This document shows positions 1-7,999 of a stretch of 49,005 nt of DNA, piece after piece (position 1 is the stretch's first letter; each line of letters starts with the position of its first letter). The stretch comes from Desulfovibrio sp. (lineage in GTDB: Bacteria > Desulfobacterota > Desulfovibrionia > Desulfovibrionales > Desulfovibrionaceae), in the NCBI GenBank assembly GCA_031260965.1, contig JAISKK010000020.1, forward strand, positions 1 to 49,005, in the 5' to 3' direction. The notes beneath the pieces were generated by a model. It ran no database searches and was not told the origin of the DNA. It worked only from the letters and a program-made list of their open reading frames with translations. Both the position numbers and the translations under genes were made by a program.

Positions 1-225
1 GGATTGCCGCAGATGATCAATGCCAGTATAGGTTACATGGTAATGGATGTGCCGCGCAGGGTATTCCTCAAACAGGAAGAGCTTATGAATAAATGCAAAT
101 GCCAAGGACAATGTTGCGGTATGCCATAGAGCGCATGGCTCAAGATGAACGCAAGGTGTGGATGGAGCGGTAAAAAAAACGCAGGGATTAAAAATTATCC
201 CATATTGGCCGGGTTCAGCCTGCAA
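1..225. other. Non-coding stretch without a recognisable gene
   Basis: I see no convincing gene here. Short open frames exist on both strands, but none has a ribosome binding site or a family motif. Since 226-780 is clearly decayed coding sequence read on the minus strand, this part is probably the far end of the same decayed region. Confidence 0.4.
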
Positions 226-418
226 TCACGCCACCGAACTGCTCGTCACATTCTCGTCCCCTTGCTCAACATGCTTGTGCGGCTTAAACCCGATGCCATC
301 AGCCGTCACATCGCCGCCCGTCAGCACATGGTTGCCTTTTGCTGATTGTAGTCGCCGTTGCTGTGGTTGATTGTGCCGATAAACTCAGCAGTGGCTGCGC
401 CACCGGAATTGTATACAT
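226..418 (-). pseudogene. Remnant of a phage baseplate assembly protein V (gp45-like), frameshifted
   Basis: Read on the minus strand, one frame gives a segment containing SGGAATAEFIGTINHSNGDY. After a -1/+2 frame change it continues as LTGGDVTADGIGFKPHKHVE and runs to a TGA at 226-228. The order (a G/A-rich EFxGTINHSNGDY block, then a GDVTADGI block and an H-K-H end) resembles the C-terminus of Mu/P2-type baseplate assembly protein V. There is no start codon or upstream domain, so it is a fragment. The family call rests on motif memory and is tentative; the frameshift is plain in the sequence. Confidence 0.4.
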
Positions 419-424
419 TGAGTC

Positions 425-765
425 CTTTTGGCTAACTGTATTGCTGTAGCTGTGTCCGTCAATGATCAGGTCGATGCCGCGCACCTTCTCGGCAATGGAC
501 TGCGACGATGGCTAGCAATATGCTTCGCTTCCCATGTGGGTCACGGCGATGATCATCTCCACGCCTTCAGCTTTTAACTGTCGCACGATCTTGTGCGCTG
601 CTTCTATTGGATCCACAATCACAAGATCCTCAAATATTTCGCGGATTAGTCGAGGTCTTGGTCTCCGGCGTGGCTAGGCCGAATATGCCTACCTTCAAGC
701 CAAGCCACAAGCGGATCATGCCAGACGGCAAAATCGGGCTTCCGTGCCTGCTGTAACAGGCCCCT
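425..765 (-). pseudogene. Remnant of a 5'-nucleotidase (UshA/calcineurin-like phosphoesterase), frameshifted and with a stop
   Basis: Minus-strand reading gives VGIFGLATPETKTSTNPRNI then TGA. One frame over it continues EIFEDLVIVDPIEAAHKIVR and EGVEMIIAVTHMGSEAYC, then TAG, then GIDLIIDGHSYS. These are the ordered landmarks of the 5'-nucleotidase metallophosphatase domain (GLTTPET, DP..AA, THxG, D.IIDGHSH). At least one frameshift and one stop interrupt it, the last metal-binding His of GHSH is Tyr, and both ends are missing. In the second half it runs directly into the phage-like fragment, so a deletion probably joined two relics. Confidence 0.6.
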
Positions 766-817
766 GACAAAGCGCCATCATATCATTCGCTCATAACACT
801 GTTGTTAAAAAAATATA

Positions 818-864
818 TTGACAAAAACTAAAAAATCGATTTTTATATAAAAAATCGGTTTTTT
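818..864 (+). promoter_or_regulatory. Promoter with two tandem AT-rich palindromes ahead of the catabolic cluster
   Basis: TTGACA lies at 818-823, with -10-like hexamers following (TTTATA at 842-847, 18-bp spacing). A perfect 14-bp palindrome AAAAATCGATTTTT occupies 831-844. A near copy, AAAAAATCGGTTTTTT, lies at 849-864, centres 19 bp apart. Both overlap the core promoter, the usual layout of a repressor operator. The GntR protein encoded at the end of the cluster is the obvious candidate to bind them (inference). The SD AAGGGG follows at 865-870. Confidence 0.55.
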
Positions 865-877
865 AAGGGGTGTTGCT

Positions 878-1318
878 ATGAGTGCAGATAATATCGATTA
901 TGATTCCCTGCGACAAATCTTCGGTCCGTCCCGCGTTCCTACGGAAGAAAACCTTGAAGCCGTTTATTTATCCGCAATTGGGCGCATTCCTCCCCGGGTG
1001 AAAACAAGGCTCAGCGTCACCGGTGCGCTAGACCCGGACCTGCTGGTCATGCAGGAACATCTACGCTCTCATGTGCTGACCCCTGAATGTTTCAATGAAA
1101 AACAGGTGCAACTTTTTGTGGTTGCAATCATGCTTGCCCAACTTAATGAAGCCGCAGTGATGCATGTCCGGGCAGCCAGAAAGGCCGGAGCTTCATGGGA
1201 AGAGCTGCAGGCCGTCATAGGCCTGTGTTATTTGTTCCGAGGCGTTCCAGCCGCCAACAGGGGGGCTGAAATGTTGGCAACAGTGGCACTGGAAGAATCA
1301 GCCCTTAGTAAATCATAG
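878..1318 (+). CDS. Carboxymuconolactone decarboxylase (CMD) family protein
   Basis: This 146-residue protein starts at an ATG behind AAGGGG. It has the single CMD fold of the gamma-carboxymuconolactone decarboxylase/AhpD superfamily. The signature helix pair is seen around residues 77-115 (LFVVAIMLAQLNEAAVMHVR, then AGASWEEL), with E91 and H96 in the place of the family's active-site His region. The CxxC pair of AhpD peroxidases is absent, so a thiol peroxidase role is unlikely and a decarboxylase or isomerase-like role is more plausible. It is the first gene of a cluster with a TTT transporter and meta-cleavage-type enzymes, which suggests a step in breaking down an unsaturated di- or tricarboxylic acid. 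The substrate is unknown. Confidence 0.75.
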   Translation: MSADNIDYDSLRQIFGPSRVPTEENLEAVYLSAIGRIPPRVKTRLSVTGALDPDLLVMQEHLRSHVLTPECFNEKQVQLFVVAIMLAQLNEAAVMHVRAARKAGASWEELQAVIGLCYLFRGVPAANRGAEMLATVALEESALSKS

Positions 1319-1342
1319 AATTACTCCACAGGAAGGTGACCC

Positions 1343-2314
1343 ATGCGTAGCAAACTCTTTTGTTCGACATTTGCGGCATTGTTTCTGATTTTTTTCATGG
1401 CGTATGTTTCGCCTGCACTGGCCGCTTGGCCGGAAAAACCTCTCCAGATTATCGTGCCTTATCCAGCGGGGGGGCAGGCTGACGCCATCGTCCGCATCAT
1501 GCAGTCTTCACTCTCCAAAACCCTCGGAGTGCCTGTTGCCGTTATAAATACTCCCGGCGTAAGCGCAACCCGTGGACTGGTTCAGGTTGTGGAAACAAAA
1601 CCGGACGGCTATACCGTCGGTTTATTCCAGGAAGCCGTTATTGGAACATATCTTACCGGTATTACAAAATATAATTTTAGCAACCTGGATGCGGTCTGTA
1701 ACTTGGTCTATTCCCCGATCATGATCGTAGGCAATGCCAACGCGCCTTGGAAAGACTTGTCCGGGATGGTGAACGCCGCAAAAAGCAAGCCTGGAGAGAT
1801 GAAATACGGGGTGTTGCTCGGTTCCGCCACGCACTTCGCCATACTGGATTTATGCAATAAAGCCGGTATCAGTATGCGTATGGTTCCTTACGATGGGCAC
1901 GCTGAACGCCAGAATGCCCTGTTGGGAGGCTATGTTGACGGCACTGATACCGGGCCGGTAGCGGCGGTTTCATATCTCAAAGCCAAAAAATTTGTCGCCA
2001 TTGCTATGCTGACTGACGAGCGTCTGCCGGGTTTTGAAGATATTCCCACCGCTAAAGAGCAGGGCGTTGATGTGTCCTTTGCTTTCCATTACGGACTTTA
2101 TGCCCCCAAGGGCACTAACCCGGAGATCACTGCCAAACTTTCCGAAGCCTGCCGTATTGCGCTTCAAGATGTTGAAACGGCGAAGCGCCTTGATACCTCA
2201 GGAAATCCTGTGCGTTATATGGACGCCAAAACACTGGATGAGCACAACGGGTTTGAAATGACCCGCATTGACGCAGTGGCCGAAAAAAGCGGCATGAAAA
2301 AATTACAGCAATAA
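1343..2314 (+). CDS. tctC: TctC/Bug-type periplasmic tricarboxylate-binding protein
   Basis: This is a 323-residue extracytoplasmic solute-binding protein of the tripartite tricarboxylate transporter (TTT) family. A Sec signal peptide ends around residue 27 (VSPALA, then AWPEKPL). The mature start WPEKPLQIIVPYPAGGQADA carries the P-x-x-PGG-type loop that contacts the carboxylate ligand in Bug proteins. The SD AGGAAGGTG precedes the ATG. The genes for both membrane subunits follow directly, so the whole transporter is present. Ligand type cannot be read from sequence; the adjoining hydrolase, hydratase and aldolase suggest an aromatic-derived di- or tricarboxylate. Confidence 0.9.
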   Translation: MRSKLFCSTFAALFLIFFMAYVSPALAAWPEKPLQIIVPYPAGGQADAIVRIMQSSLSKTLGVPVAVINTPGVSATRGLVQVVETKPDGYTVGLFQEAVIGTYLTGITKYNFSNLDAVCNLVYSPIMIVGNANAPWKDLSGMVNAAKSKPGEMKYGVLLGSATHFAILDLCNKAGISMRMVPYDGHAERQNALLGGYVDGTDTGPVAAVSYLKAKKFVAIAMLTDERLPGFEDIPTAKEQGVDVSFAFHYGLYAPKGTNPEITAKLSEACRIALQDVETAKRLDTSGNPVRYMDAKTLDEHNGFEMTRIDAVAEKSGMKKLQQ

Positions 2315-2376
2315 AGATCCGCCTGTTTTACGTTGGCAGCATATCGTTTTACCAGCGATATTTACGGAGGTTTCCC

Positions 2377-2862
2377 ATGAATCACAATATAATGGCGGGA
2401 CTGCTTACGGTTGTGCTTGGTTGTGTACTGTTCTATCAAGCAGGCACACTTCCACCTCCGAATTTGAGTGATCAGGTCGGTGCAGGCTTCTTCCCAAAAG
2501 TCTGGAGTTCCATCCTGATAATGCTTGGAGCAATTTTAGTTTGGACGAATGCGCACTTGCACAAAGGCAGGGCTAATACAAAAAAACCGGAGGGGGTCCC
2601 AGATAACCCCCCCTGCAGCTTCAAAGAAAAATATGTCCGCGTATGTATGGTTTTCACTCTGCTGCTGGCGCAGATATGGATTATGCAGTATGTGGGCTTT
2701 GTTATTTCCTCGCTTGTTTTTATCCCGCTATGCGCCGCGCTCTTCGGCGGAAAAACCTTGAAGAGCTTGGTCTTTTCGGTTGTGACCAGCATCTTTGTTG
2801 TCGGCGGGCTATATTGTTTCTTTACCTATGGAATGCATATGCCCTTACCGGCAAGTATCTGA
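2377..2862 (+). CDS. tctB: TctB-type small membrane subunit of the TTT transporter
   Basis: This 161-residue integral membrane protein is the size of TctB, with hydrophobic segments near residues 5-20, 43-58, 85-104 and 107-155, the last probably two helices. It carries the early DQVGAGFFPK motif (G-A-x-x-F-P) common in TctB. ACGGAGG stands before the ATG. TctB has low sequence conservation, so position between tctC and tctA is as important as similarity. It forms the membrane complex with TctA and receives substrate from TctC in secondary, ion-driven uptake. Confidence 0.88.
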   Translation: MNHNIMAGLLTVVLGCVLFYQAGTLPPPNLSDQVGAGFFPKVWSSILIMLGAILVWTNAHLHKGRANTKKPEGVPDNPPCSFKEKYVRVCMVFTLLLAQIWIMQYVGFVISSLVFIPLCAALFGGKTLKSLVFSVVTSIFVVGGLYCFFTYGMHMPLPASI

Positions 2863-2876
2863 CAGAGGAGGTCCGT

Positions 2877-4400
2877 ATGTTTGACGGCTTGATGATAGGC
2901 TTGCAGAGCGTAGCCTCAGTGCAAACTATTTCACTTATCATTGTCGGTACGGCCTTGGGCATCATCGTGGGTGTTATTCCGGGATTTTCCACAACTATGG
3001 GGCTGGTTCTGGCATTGCCTTTTACCTTCAGCCTCGGATCAATGGATGGGCTGGCCCTGATGCTGGGACTTATGGCCGGAGGGCTTTCCGGAGGACTTAT
3101 CTCCGCTGTACTTTTGGGCATACCCGGCACCGCCGCCGCCGTGGCTACGGTTTTCGACGGACATCCTATGTCGGAGAACGGAGAACCGGGTCGAGCACTG
3201 GCCATAGGGACCTGGGCTTCTTTTCTGGGCGGAATCATCGGTGCCCTTTTGCTTATTTTCTGCATGCCCCTGCTTTCAGATGCCGCACTGGCTTTCGGGC
3301 CATGGGAATTTTTTTCTGTTATTCTACTCGGGCTGACCATAATTGCCAGCCTTGCGGGGCGTGAGCTCATTAAGGGGCTTATCGCCGGAATACTTGGACT
3401 GCTCATCGGTTGCGTAGGCCCGGATCCAGTATTCGGCATAGCGCGTCTTTCTTTTAATCTGCCGGTGCTTTCCAACGGCATTCATTACCTGGCTGTGCTT
3501 ATCGGGCTTTTTGCGTATCCGCAATTAGTGAAAGCCGTTGAACCGGAGGTGCTCGGCCGTCAGTTTGAGATGCTTAACAGGGATATTACTTTTTCCAATA
3601 TCCAGGTGTTGAAAGATGTCTGGAAAAATTTGCGCGTTCTCTTCGTTTCTTCCTTCATAGGCGCTTTTTTCGGTGCTTTGCCGGGAGTAGGCGCGGCTTC
3701 CGCCAATATTGTGGCCTATGACCAAGCCAAAAAGATATCCCCGTACAAGGATAAATTCGGCACGGGCTTTGCAGGTGGAATCATAGCCAGTGAATCATCA
3801 AATAACGCCTTGGGCGGCGGTTCGCTGATTCCTGCCATGGCGCTGGGCATTCCCGGTGACGCCATGACCGCCGTAATGCTCGGAGCCTTGGTCCTGCATG
3901 GCATACAACCCGGTCCCATGCTGATCTTTGAACAGGCGCCCTTGGTGTACGGCATCTTTGTGGCCTATATTATCGCTAATGTGGTCATGCTTTTGATTCA
4001 ACTTTATGGCGTGCGCCTTTTTGTGCAAATAACGAAAATCCCCAATCACCACCTTGCCTCCAGCATCTTTGTTGTCTGTACCGTAGGCGCTTTTTCCATC
4101 CAGAACCACTACACTGATATCTGGATTGCCTGTTTGGTAGGCATAGGTGGATATATTTTCATAAAAAATGGTTTTCCCTTGGCCCCGATCATTCTTGGCG
4201 CCATTCTCGGCCCTATGGCGGAAGTAAACTTTCGTAGGGCTTTAATCACGGATCCGGACTGGATGCTTTTTTTCACCAGACCCTTGAGTGGTATTTTTAT
4301 TTTGTGCGCCATCTTGTCCTTGGCTTATCCTATCTACAAAAATTGGAAGTTGAGCCGCCTGAAAGACAACCCTGCGGAAATTCAGGTGCCGGAGGAATAA
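2877..4400 (+). CDS. tctA: TctA-type large membrane subunit of the TTT transporter
   Basis: This is a 507-residue polytopic membrane protein with the TctA signatures: VGVIPGFSTTMGLVLALPFT near residue 30, GGLSGGLISAVLLGIPGTAA near residue 70 and GIIASESSNNALGGGSLIPA in the middle. The start at 2877 is chosen because GACAGAGGAGGTCCGT precedes it; a longer open frame upstream (from 2643) merely overlaps tctB. It is the channel-forming subunit. The cluster has a complete A, B and C set, unlike the many orphan TctC genes in other bacteria. Confidence 0.93.
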   Translation: MFDGLMIGLQSVASVQTISLIIVGTALGIIVGVIPGFSTTMGLVLALPFTFSLGSMDGLALMLGLMAGGLSGGLISAVLLGIPGTAAAVATVFDGHPMSENGEPGRALAIGTWASFLGGIIGALLLIFCMPLLSDAALAFGPWEFFSVILLGLTIIASLAGRELIKGLIAGILGLLIGCVGPDPVFGIARLSFNLPVLSNGIHYLAVLIGLFAYPQLVKAVEPEVLGRQFEMLNRDITFSNIQVLKDVWKNLRVLFVSSFIGAFFGALPGVGAASANIVAYDQAKKISPYKDKFGTGFAGGIIASESSNNALGGGSLIPAMALGIPGDAMTAVMLGALVLHGIQPGPMLIFEQAPLVYGIFVAYIIANVVMLLIQLYGVRLFVQITKIPNHHLASSIFVVCTVGAFSIQNHYTDIWIACLVGIGGYIFIKNGFPLAPIILGAILGPMAEVNFRRALITDPDWMLFFTRPLSGIFILCAILSLAYPIYKNWKLSRLKDNPAEIQVPEE

Positions 4401-4403
4401 TTT

Positions 4404-5264
4404 ATGAAAGCCTGCCCTCCTCCCCGGCCTACAGCCCGGATTCCAAAATATAAAGTTCCTGCCGGGTCATGGGATTGTCATGTGCATGTGTTCGGCCCTT
4501 CCGGCAAGTTTCCCTATAGTCCGGCGCGCAGCTATACCCCTGAGGATTGTCCCTTGGAAGCGTTAGAGGCCCTGCACAAGACCCTAGGATTTGACCGTTG
4601 CGTCATCGTCCATGGCGGTGCGCACGGTACGGATAACAGCGTAACCCTGGATGCCATGGAGCGTTCGCCTCGTGGCTTGCGCGGGGTGGCCGTCATTCCT
4701 TCCGGGCTGCCCGACGAAACCATCGCCTCCATGCACAAAGCCGGTATGCGCGGAGTCCGCATGTCCACCGTAGTGTCAGGCGGAGCCGGGTTTGAACACC
4801 TGGAACGACTGGCGGACCAGATTGCGGCGTTTGGCTGGCATGTGGTTCTGCATTTCGGCAAGGCAGGGGAACTGACGCAAATTGCCCCCCGGCTGTGTAA
4901 ACTGCGTGTGCCCTTTATTCTGGATCATCTGGGGCGCATCACCGGAGCGGAAGGGATACGTTCAGAAGCCTTCACAACTCTAGAGAGCCTGCTGGATAAC
5001 GAAAAATGCTGGATCAAGCTGGCCAGTCTCTACCGCCTTTCCTCCCAAGCGTACCCCCACAAAGATATGTTACCCATGATCCATACGGTAACGGAAAAAT
5101 GTCCGGACAGGATTATCTGGGGAAGCAACTGGCCTCATCCCATTTATACCGGGCCCATGCCCGATGATGGGGATCTTGTGGATCTTATCCCCCTGTGGGT
5201 GCCTGAAGCTAAGCTGCAAATGAAGATGCTTGTGGATAATCCGTTAAAATTATACGAATCATAG
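4404..5264 (+). CDS. Amidohydrolase-2 family protein, 2-pyrone-4,6-dicarboxylate hydrolase (LigI)-like
   Basis: This 286-residue protein begins three bases after tctA, behind GGAGGAATAATTT. It is a TIM-barrel metal hydrolase of the amidohydrolase_2 family: WDCHVHVFGP at residues 23-32 supplies the HxH pair, FILDHLGRI in the middle is typical of the LigI/fucono-lactonase group, and IIWGSNWPHP near the C-terminus is the WGTDWPH-type motif. LigI opens 2-pyrone-4,6-dicarboxylate to oxalomesaconate without added metal. Relatives hydrolyse other lactones, so the exact substrate is open. Its place between a TTT transporter and a hydratase/aldolase pair fits lactone ring-opening early in a pathway. 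Confidence 0.8.
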   Translation: MKACPPPRPTARIPKYKVPAGSWDCHVHVFGPSGKFPYSPARSYTPEDCPLEALEALHKTLGFDRCVIVHGGAHGTDNSVTLDAMERSPRGLRGVAVIPSGLPDETIASMHKAGMRGVRMSTVVSGGAGFEHLERLADQIAAFGWHVVLHFGKAGELTQIAPRLCKLRVPFILDHLGRITGAEGIRSEAFTTLESLLDNEKCWIKLASLYRLSSQAYPHKDMLPMIHTVTEKCPDRIIWGSNWPHPIYTGPMPDDGDLVDLIPLWVPEAKLQMKMLVDNPLKLYES

Positions 5265-5290
5265 GATGAATTTTTTACTCAGGAGGTTAT

Positions 5291-6097
5291 ATGCTTACCC
5301 CGGAAACTGTTCGTTCCCTTGCTGACAGATTGGAGGCAGCTGAAACAGAAAGACGGCATATCCATCAGTTTTCCCTTGAATTCCCTGAGATCACCATTGA
5401 TGATGCCTATGCTGTTCAGCGGGCCTGGATGGATCTCAAAAAATCCTCCGGCAGGAGCGTAATCGGGCATAAGATTGGTCTGACTTCCAAAGCTATGCAG
5501 TACGCGATTCACATTAATGAGCCGGACTATGGATTTCTTTTGGATACGATGCTTTTCCAAGATGGCGCGGAAATTCCCGAAGGGCGTTTCATCGCGGCCA
5601 AGGTAGAGGTGGAATTGGCCTTTATTCTGGGCAAAGATCTGTCCGGACCTGACTGCACCATATTTGATGTGCTTCGGGCAACGGAATATATTAGTCCGGC
5701 CATGGAGATTCTGGACGCCCGTATTCAGCGCGTGGACCCAGTGACCAAGAGTAACCGTACCATAAAGGATAATATAGCCGATAACGCTTCGGACGCAGGG
5801 ATCGTGCTGGGCGGACGGCCCTTCAAACCCACTGATCCTGTAGATCTTCGCTGGGTCAGCGCACTTTGTTACCGTAATTCCTCGCTTGAGGAGTCTGGCG
5901 TGTCTGCTGCGGTGTTGAACCACCCGGCCAATGGAGTGGCATGGCTGGCCAATAAGCTGGCGCCTTTTGGCGAAACGCTCAAGGCAGGGGAAATTATCCT
6001 TTCCGGGTCTTTTATTCGTCCTGTTGACGTTAAATCCGGACATACCATCTTTGCGGACTATGGTCCTTTGGGCACGGTAACTTGCCATTTTGCATGA
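5291..6097 (+). CDS. 2-oxopent-4-enoate / 2-oxohept-4-ene-dioate hydratase family enzyme
   Basis: This is a 268-residue member of the fumarylacetoacetate hydrolase-related hydratase family (MhpD, HpaH/HpcG). GHKIGLTSKAMQ near residue 60 and VEVELAFILGKDL near residue 105 are the characteristic substrate/metal-binding stretches. AKLAPFGE-type sequence (NKLAPFGETLKAGEIILSGS) near residue 220 is also typical. An AGGAGG SD precedes the ATG. Such enzymes add water to 2-hydroxy-dienoates to give 4-hydroxy-2-oxo acids, the substrate class of the aldolase encoded next. MhpD-like and HpaH-like specificities cannot be separated by eye. Confidence 0.85.
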   Translation: MLTPETVRSLADRLEAAETERRHIHQFSLEFPEITIDDAYAVQRAWMDLKKSSGRSVIGHKIGLTSKAMQYAIHINEPDYGFLLDTMLFQDGAEIPEGRFIAAKVEVELAFILGKDLSGPDCTIFDVLRATEYISPAMEILDARIQRVDPVTKSNRTIKDNIADNASDAGIVLGGRPFKPTDPVDLRWVSALCYRNSSLEESGVSAAVLNHPANGVAWLANKLAPFGETLKAGEIILSGSFIRPVDVKSGHTIFADYGPLGTVTCHFA

Positions 6098-6112
6098 ATG
6101 AGGATGGAGAAT

Positions 6113-6883
6113 ATGTATTACATTCACGAAAGAGTTATGAAAGGCGAGTTTATGGCCGGCACCTGGTGCAATCTGGGATCCTCCATGGCGGCGGAAATCA
6201 TCGGGCTCGCCGGCTATGATTGGGTGCTTCTGGATATGGAGCATACCCCCAGCACGACCGCCGGACTGCTGACCCAAATGCAGGGGTTGGGCAGGTTTCC
6301 TGCCGCCCCCATTGTGCGCGTTCCCTGGCTCGATCAGGTATATATTAAATGGGCATTGGACATCGGCGCATCAGGCATCATGGTGCCTTATGTGGAGACT
6401 GCGGAACAGGCGGCATATGCCGTTTCTTGCATGTGTTATGGCCCGCGTGGCATACGCGGCCTGGGTGCGGGCACGCGCGCGTCTGATTACGGATATGATT
6501 TTCCTGAGTATTTCACCAGAGCCAATCAGGAACTTTTGACCATTGTCCAGGTGGAAACTGGACGCACTGTTGAAAATGCGGCAGAGATCGCCGCAGTCGA
6601 CGGAGCAGATGTTCTTTTTGTCGGTCCCATGGATTTGGGTAGTAATATGAACATGCCTGGAAGGTTTAACGATCCGGAGTTCATGAAAGTATTGCAGCGC
6701 GTTGCTGATGCCGCACGCGGCAAAGGCAAGGCCTGCGGCATTCTTCTGCCGGGCGTTGAACTTGTCCACATGTTCAGGGATATGGGGTATACTTTCATTG
6801 CCGTCAGTTCCGACAGCAACATCCTGACACGGTATTTCAAAGAAAATCTCAAAGCTATGAAAGGTCAGGCATCCCCACGCTGA
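6113..6883 (+). CDS. HpcH/HpaI-type class II 4-hydroxy-2-oxo-acid aldolase
   Basis: This protein of about 256 residues has the HpaI aldolase motifs: WVLLDMEHTP, the RVPW loop, GASGIMVPYVETAEQA, VQVETGRTVENAAEIAAVDG and VLFVGPMDLGSNM, covering the metal-binding Glu and Asp and the catalytic Arg region. It should cleave a 4-hydroxy-2-oxo acid to pyruvate plus an aldehyde, following the upstream hydratase. I prefer ATG at 6113, preceded by AGGATGGAG; an in-frame ATG at 6098, right after the hydratase stop, would add five residues but has no SD. It ends the structural part of the catabolic cluster. Confidence 0.87.
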   Translation: MYYIHERVMKGEFMAGTWCNLGSSMAAEIIGLAGYDWVLLDMEHTPSTTAGLLTQMQGLGRFPAAPIVRVPWLDQVYIKWALDIGASGIMVPYVETAEQAAYAVSCMCYGPRGIRGLGAGTRASDYGYDFPEYFTRANQELLTIVQVETGRTVENAAEIAAVDGADVLFVGPMDLGSNMNMPGRFNDPEFMKVLQRVADAARGKGKACGILLPGVELVHMFRDMGYTFIAVSSDSNILTRYFKENLKAMKGQASPR

Positions 6884-7014
6884 ACTTCTCCTTTGCGGAT
6901 TTGGCACGCATCTCTGTTATTGGATCAAGACGGGAGGTAAGTTGACAGGTCGCTCGTTCTCTGCAATGCCTTACTGAGAACAAGTCGCGTCCGTAAGGCG
7001 GCGCTATAACCACT

Positions 7015-7776
7015 GTGTCCGATTTAGCGGAAGCGAAGCCAGTGGGCAAAATCGGGCATGATCGGGCGTATCTTATGCAAATTTTTGAAAATGTTTATGC
7101 TGCAGACACAGGCGCGGGGACTCTGGCCTCTTCATTGGCGGTAAGAATCAAGCTGGCTATTTTGCGTGGAGATTTGCCTCCTTGCTCCAAGTTGCGTCTG
7201 GACGATCTGCGTTCACGCTTTGGGGTAAGTCTCAGTCCTTTGCGTGAAGCCATTTCACGCCTCAGCAGTGAAGGACTGATCCAGGTTGAAGATCAGCGAG
7301 GCTATAGAGTTGCTCCGGTTTCCCGGCATAACCTGGCGGAACTTGTGCACTTACGCGCGGAATTTGAATGTATGGCCTTGAAAGAAGCCATTATTCTCGG
7401 TGATATTGAATGGGAGGGCAATATCCTCTCGGCCTTGCACCAACTGAGCCAGATCAATCGTTCCGGCCATCCCGGCGGCAATCAGGAAGCCTGGGAAAGC
7501 GTACACCGTAATTTACATATACAGCTTATGTCAGCCTGCAATATGCCTCTTCTTTTGCAGTTCTGCTCCATGCTCGCCGATCTTGTCGACCGCTACCGCC
7601 GCATTTTTTTGGTAGGGCATCCTGTTGACACAGCCACAAAACGCGAACATGAAGTCATAGTCGAAACGACTATCGCCCGTGACGCCGAAAAAGCCCTTGC
7701 TGCCTTGCGTTGTCATATAGAGCGCACCGGCGCCAGAATAATGAAAGGCCTTCAGGAAACGCCCCCTGAAAAATAA
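7015..7776 (+). CDS. GntR family regulator, FadR/FCD subgroup
   Basis: A 253-residue protein from a GTG at 7015; an in-frame ATG at 7075 would remove 20 residues and is equally possible, since neither has a strong SD. The winged helix is near residues 40-100 (AVRIKLAILRGDL, RFGVSLSPLREAISRLSSEG, GYRVAPVS). An all-helical FCD ligand domain follows, with the R/E-rich LVHLRAEFECMALKEAI and a late H-x3-E metal-site pattern around EHEVIVE. It probably senses a carboxylate metabolite and controls the cluster at 878-6883, perhaps through the palindromes at 831-864 (inference). It is separated from the aldolase gene by 131 bases. Confidence 0.85.
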   Translation: MSDLAEAKPVGKIGHDRAYLMQIFENVYAADTGAGTLASSLAVRIKLAILRGDLPPCSKLRLDDLRSRFGVSLSPLREAISRLSSEGLIQVEDQRGYRVAPVSRHNLAELVHLRAEFECMALKEAIILGDIEWEGNILSALHQLSQINRSGHPGGNQEAWESVHRNLHIQLMSACNMPLLLQFCSMLADLVDRYRRIFLVGHPVDTATKREHEVIVETTIARDAEKALAALRCHIERTGARIMKGLQETPPEK

Positions 7777-7999
7777 TCTTTTTTCCTTCTCAATCCGGTA
7801 AATCAGCCTGTTCACTTCATCTATCCTTCGGCTCCAATACCTTGCTTGTCATGCTTCAATGGCTCTGGCTTTCCTACGCCGCTATTTCCGTTTCTGTCGA
7901 TGTCCCGCAAAAGCTGGTGATACGCCGGAGAGTTTTCTTATCCTGAGTCTGCCAGTAAAGATAATCTTACCATGCCTCATCCGACCAGATTTTACGCAT
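7777..7999 (-). pseudogene. yoeB: Decayed YoeB/Txe-type toxin gene
   Basis: The minus strand reads ATG-CGT-AAA-ATC then WSDEAW-stop-DYLYWQTQDKKTLRRIT, with ATG (7999-7997) overlapping the end of the antitoxin gene as in real relB-yoeB pairs. After a frameshift it continues LLRDIDRNGNSGVGKPEPLK, and after another RYWSRRIDEVNRLIYRIE. These are the three landmarks of YoeB (WxDYLYW, GxGKPEPLK, GYWSRRI..E.RLVYR), in order and correct spacing. A TAA after W and two frameshifts kill the gene, and the terminal RYHY-type segment is lost near the convergent GntR stop codon. Confidence 0.82.

Noticed and set aside
2643..2876. Extended N-terminus for TctA starting at 2643
   Set aside because: It lies within tctB in another frame. 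A strong SD (GAGGAGG) fixes the start at 2877.
5279..6277. A 332-codon minus-strand frame opposite the hydratase and aldolase
   Set aside because: Hydratase and aldolase motifs are unequivocal on the plus strand; the antisense product has no recognisable domain.
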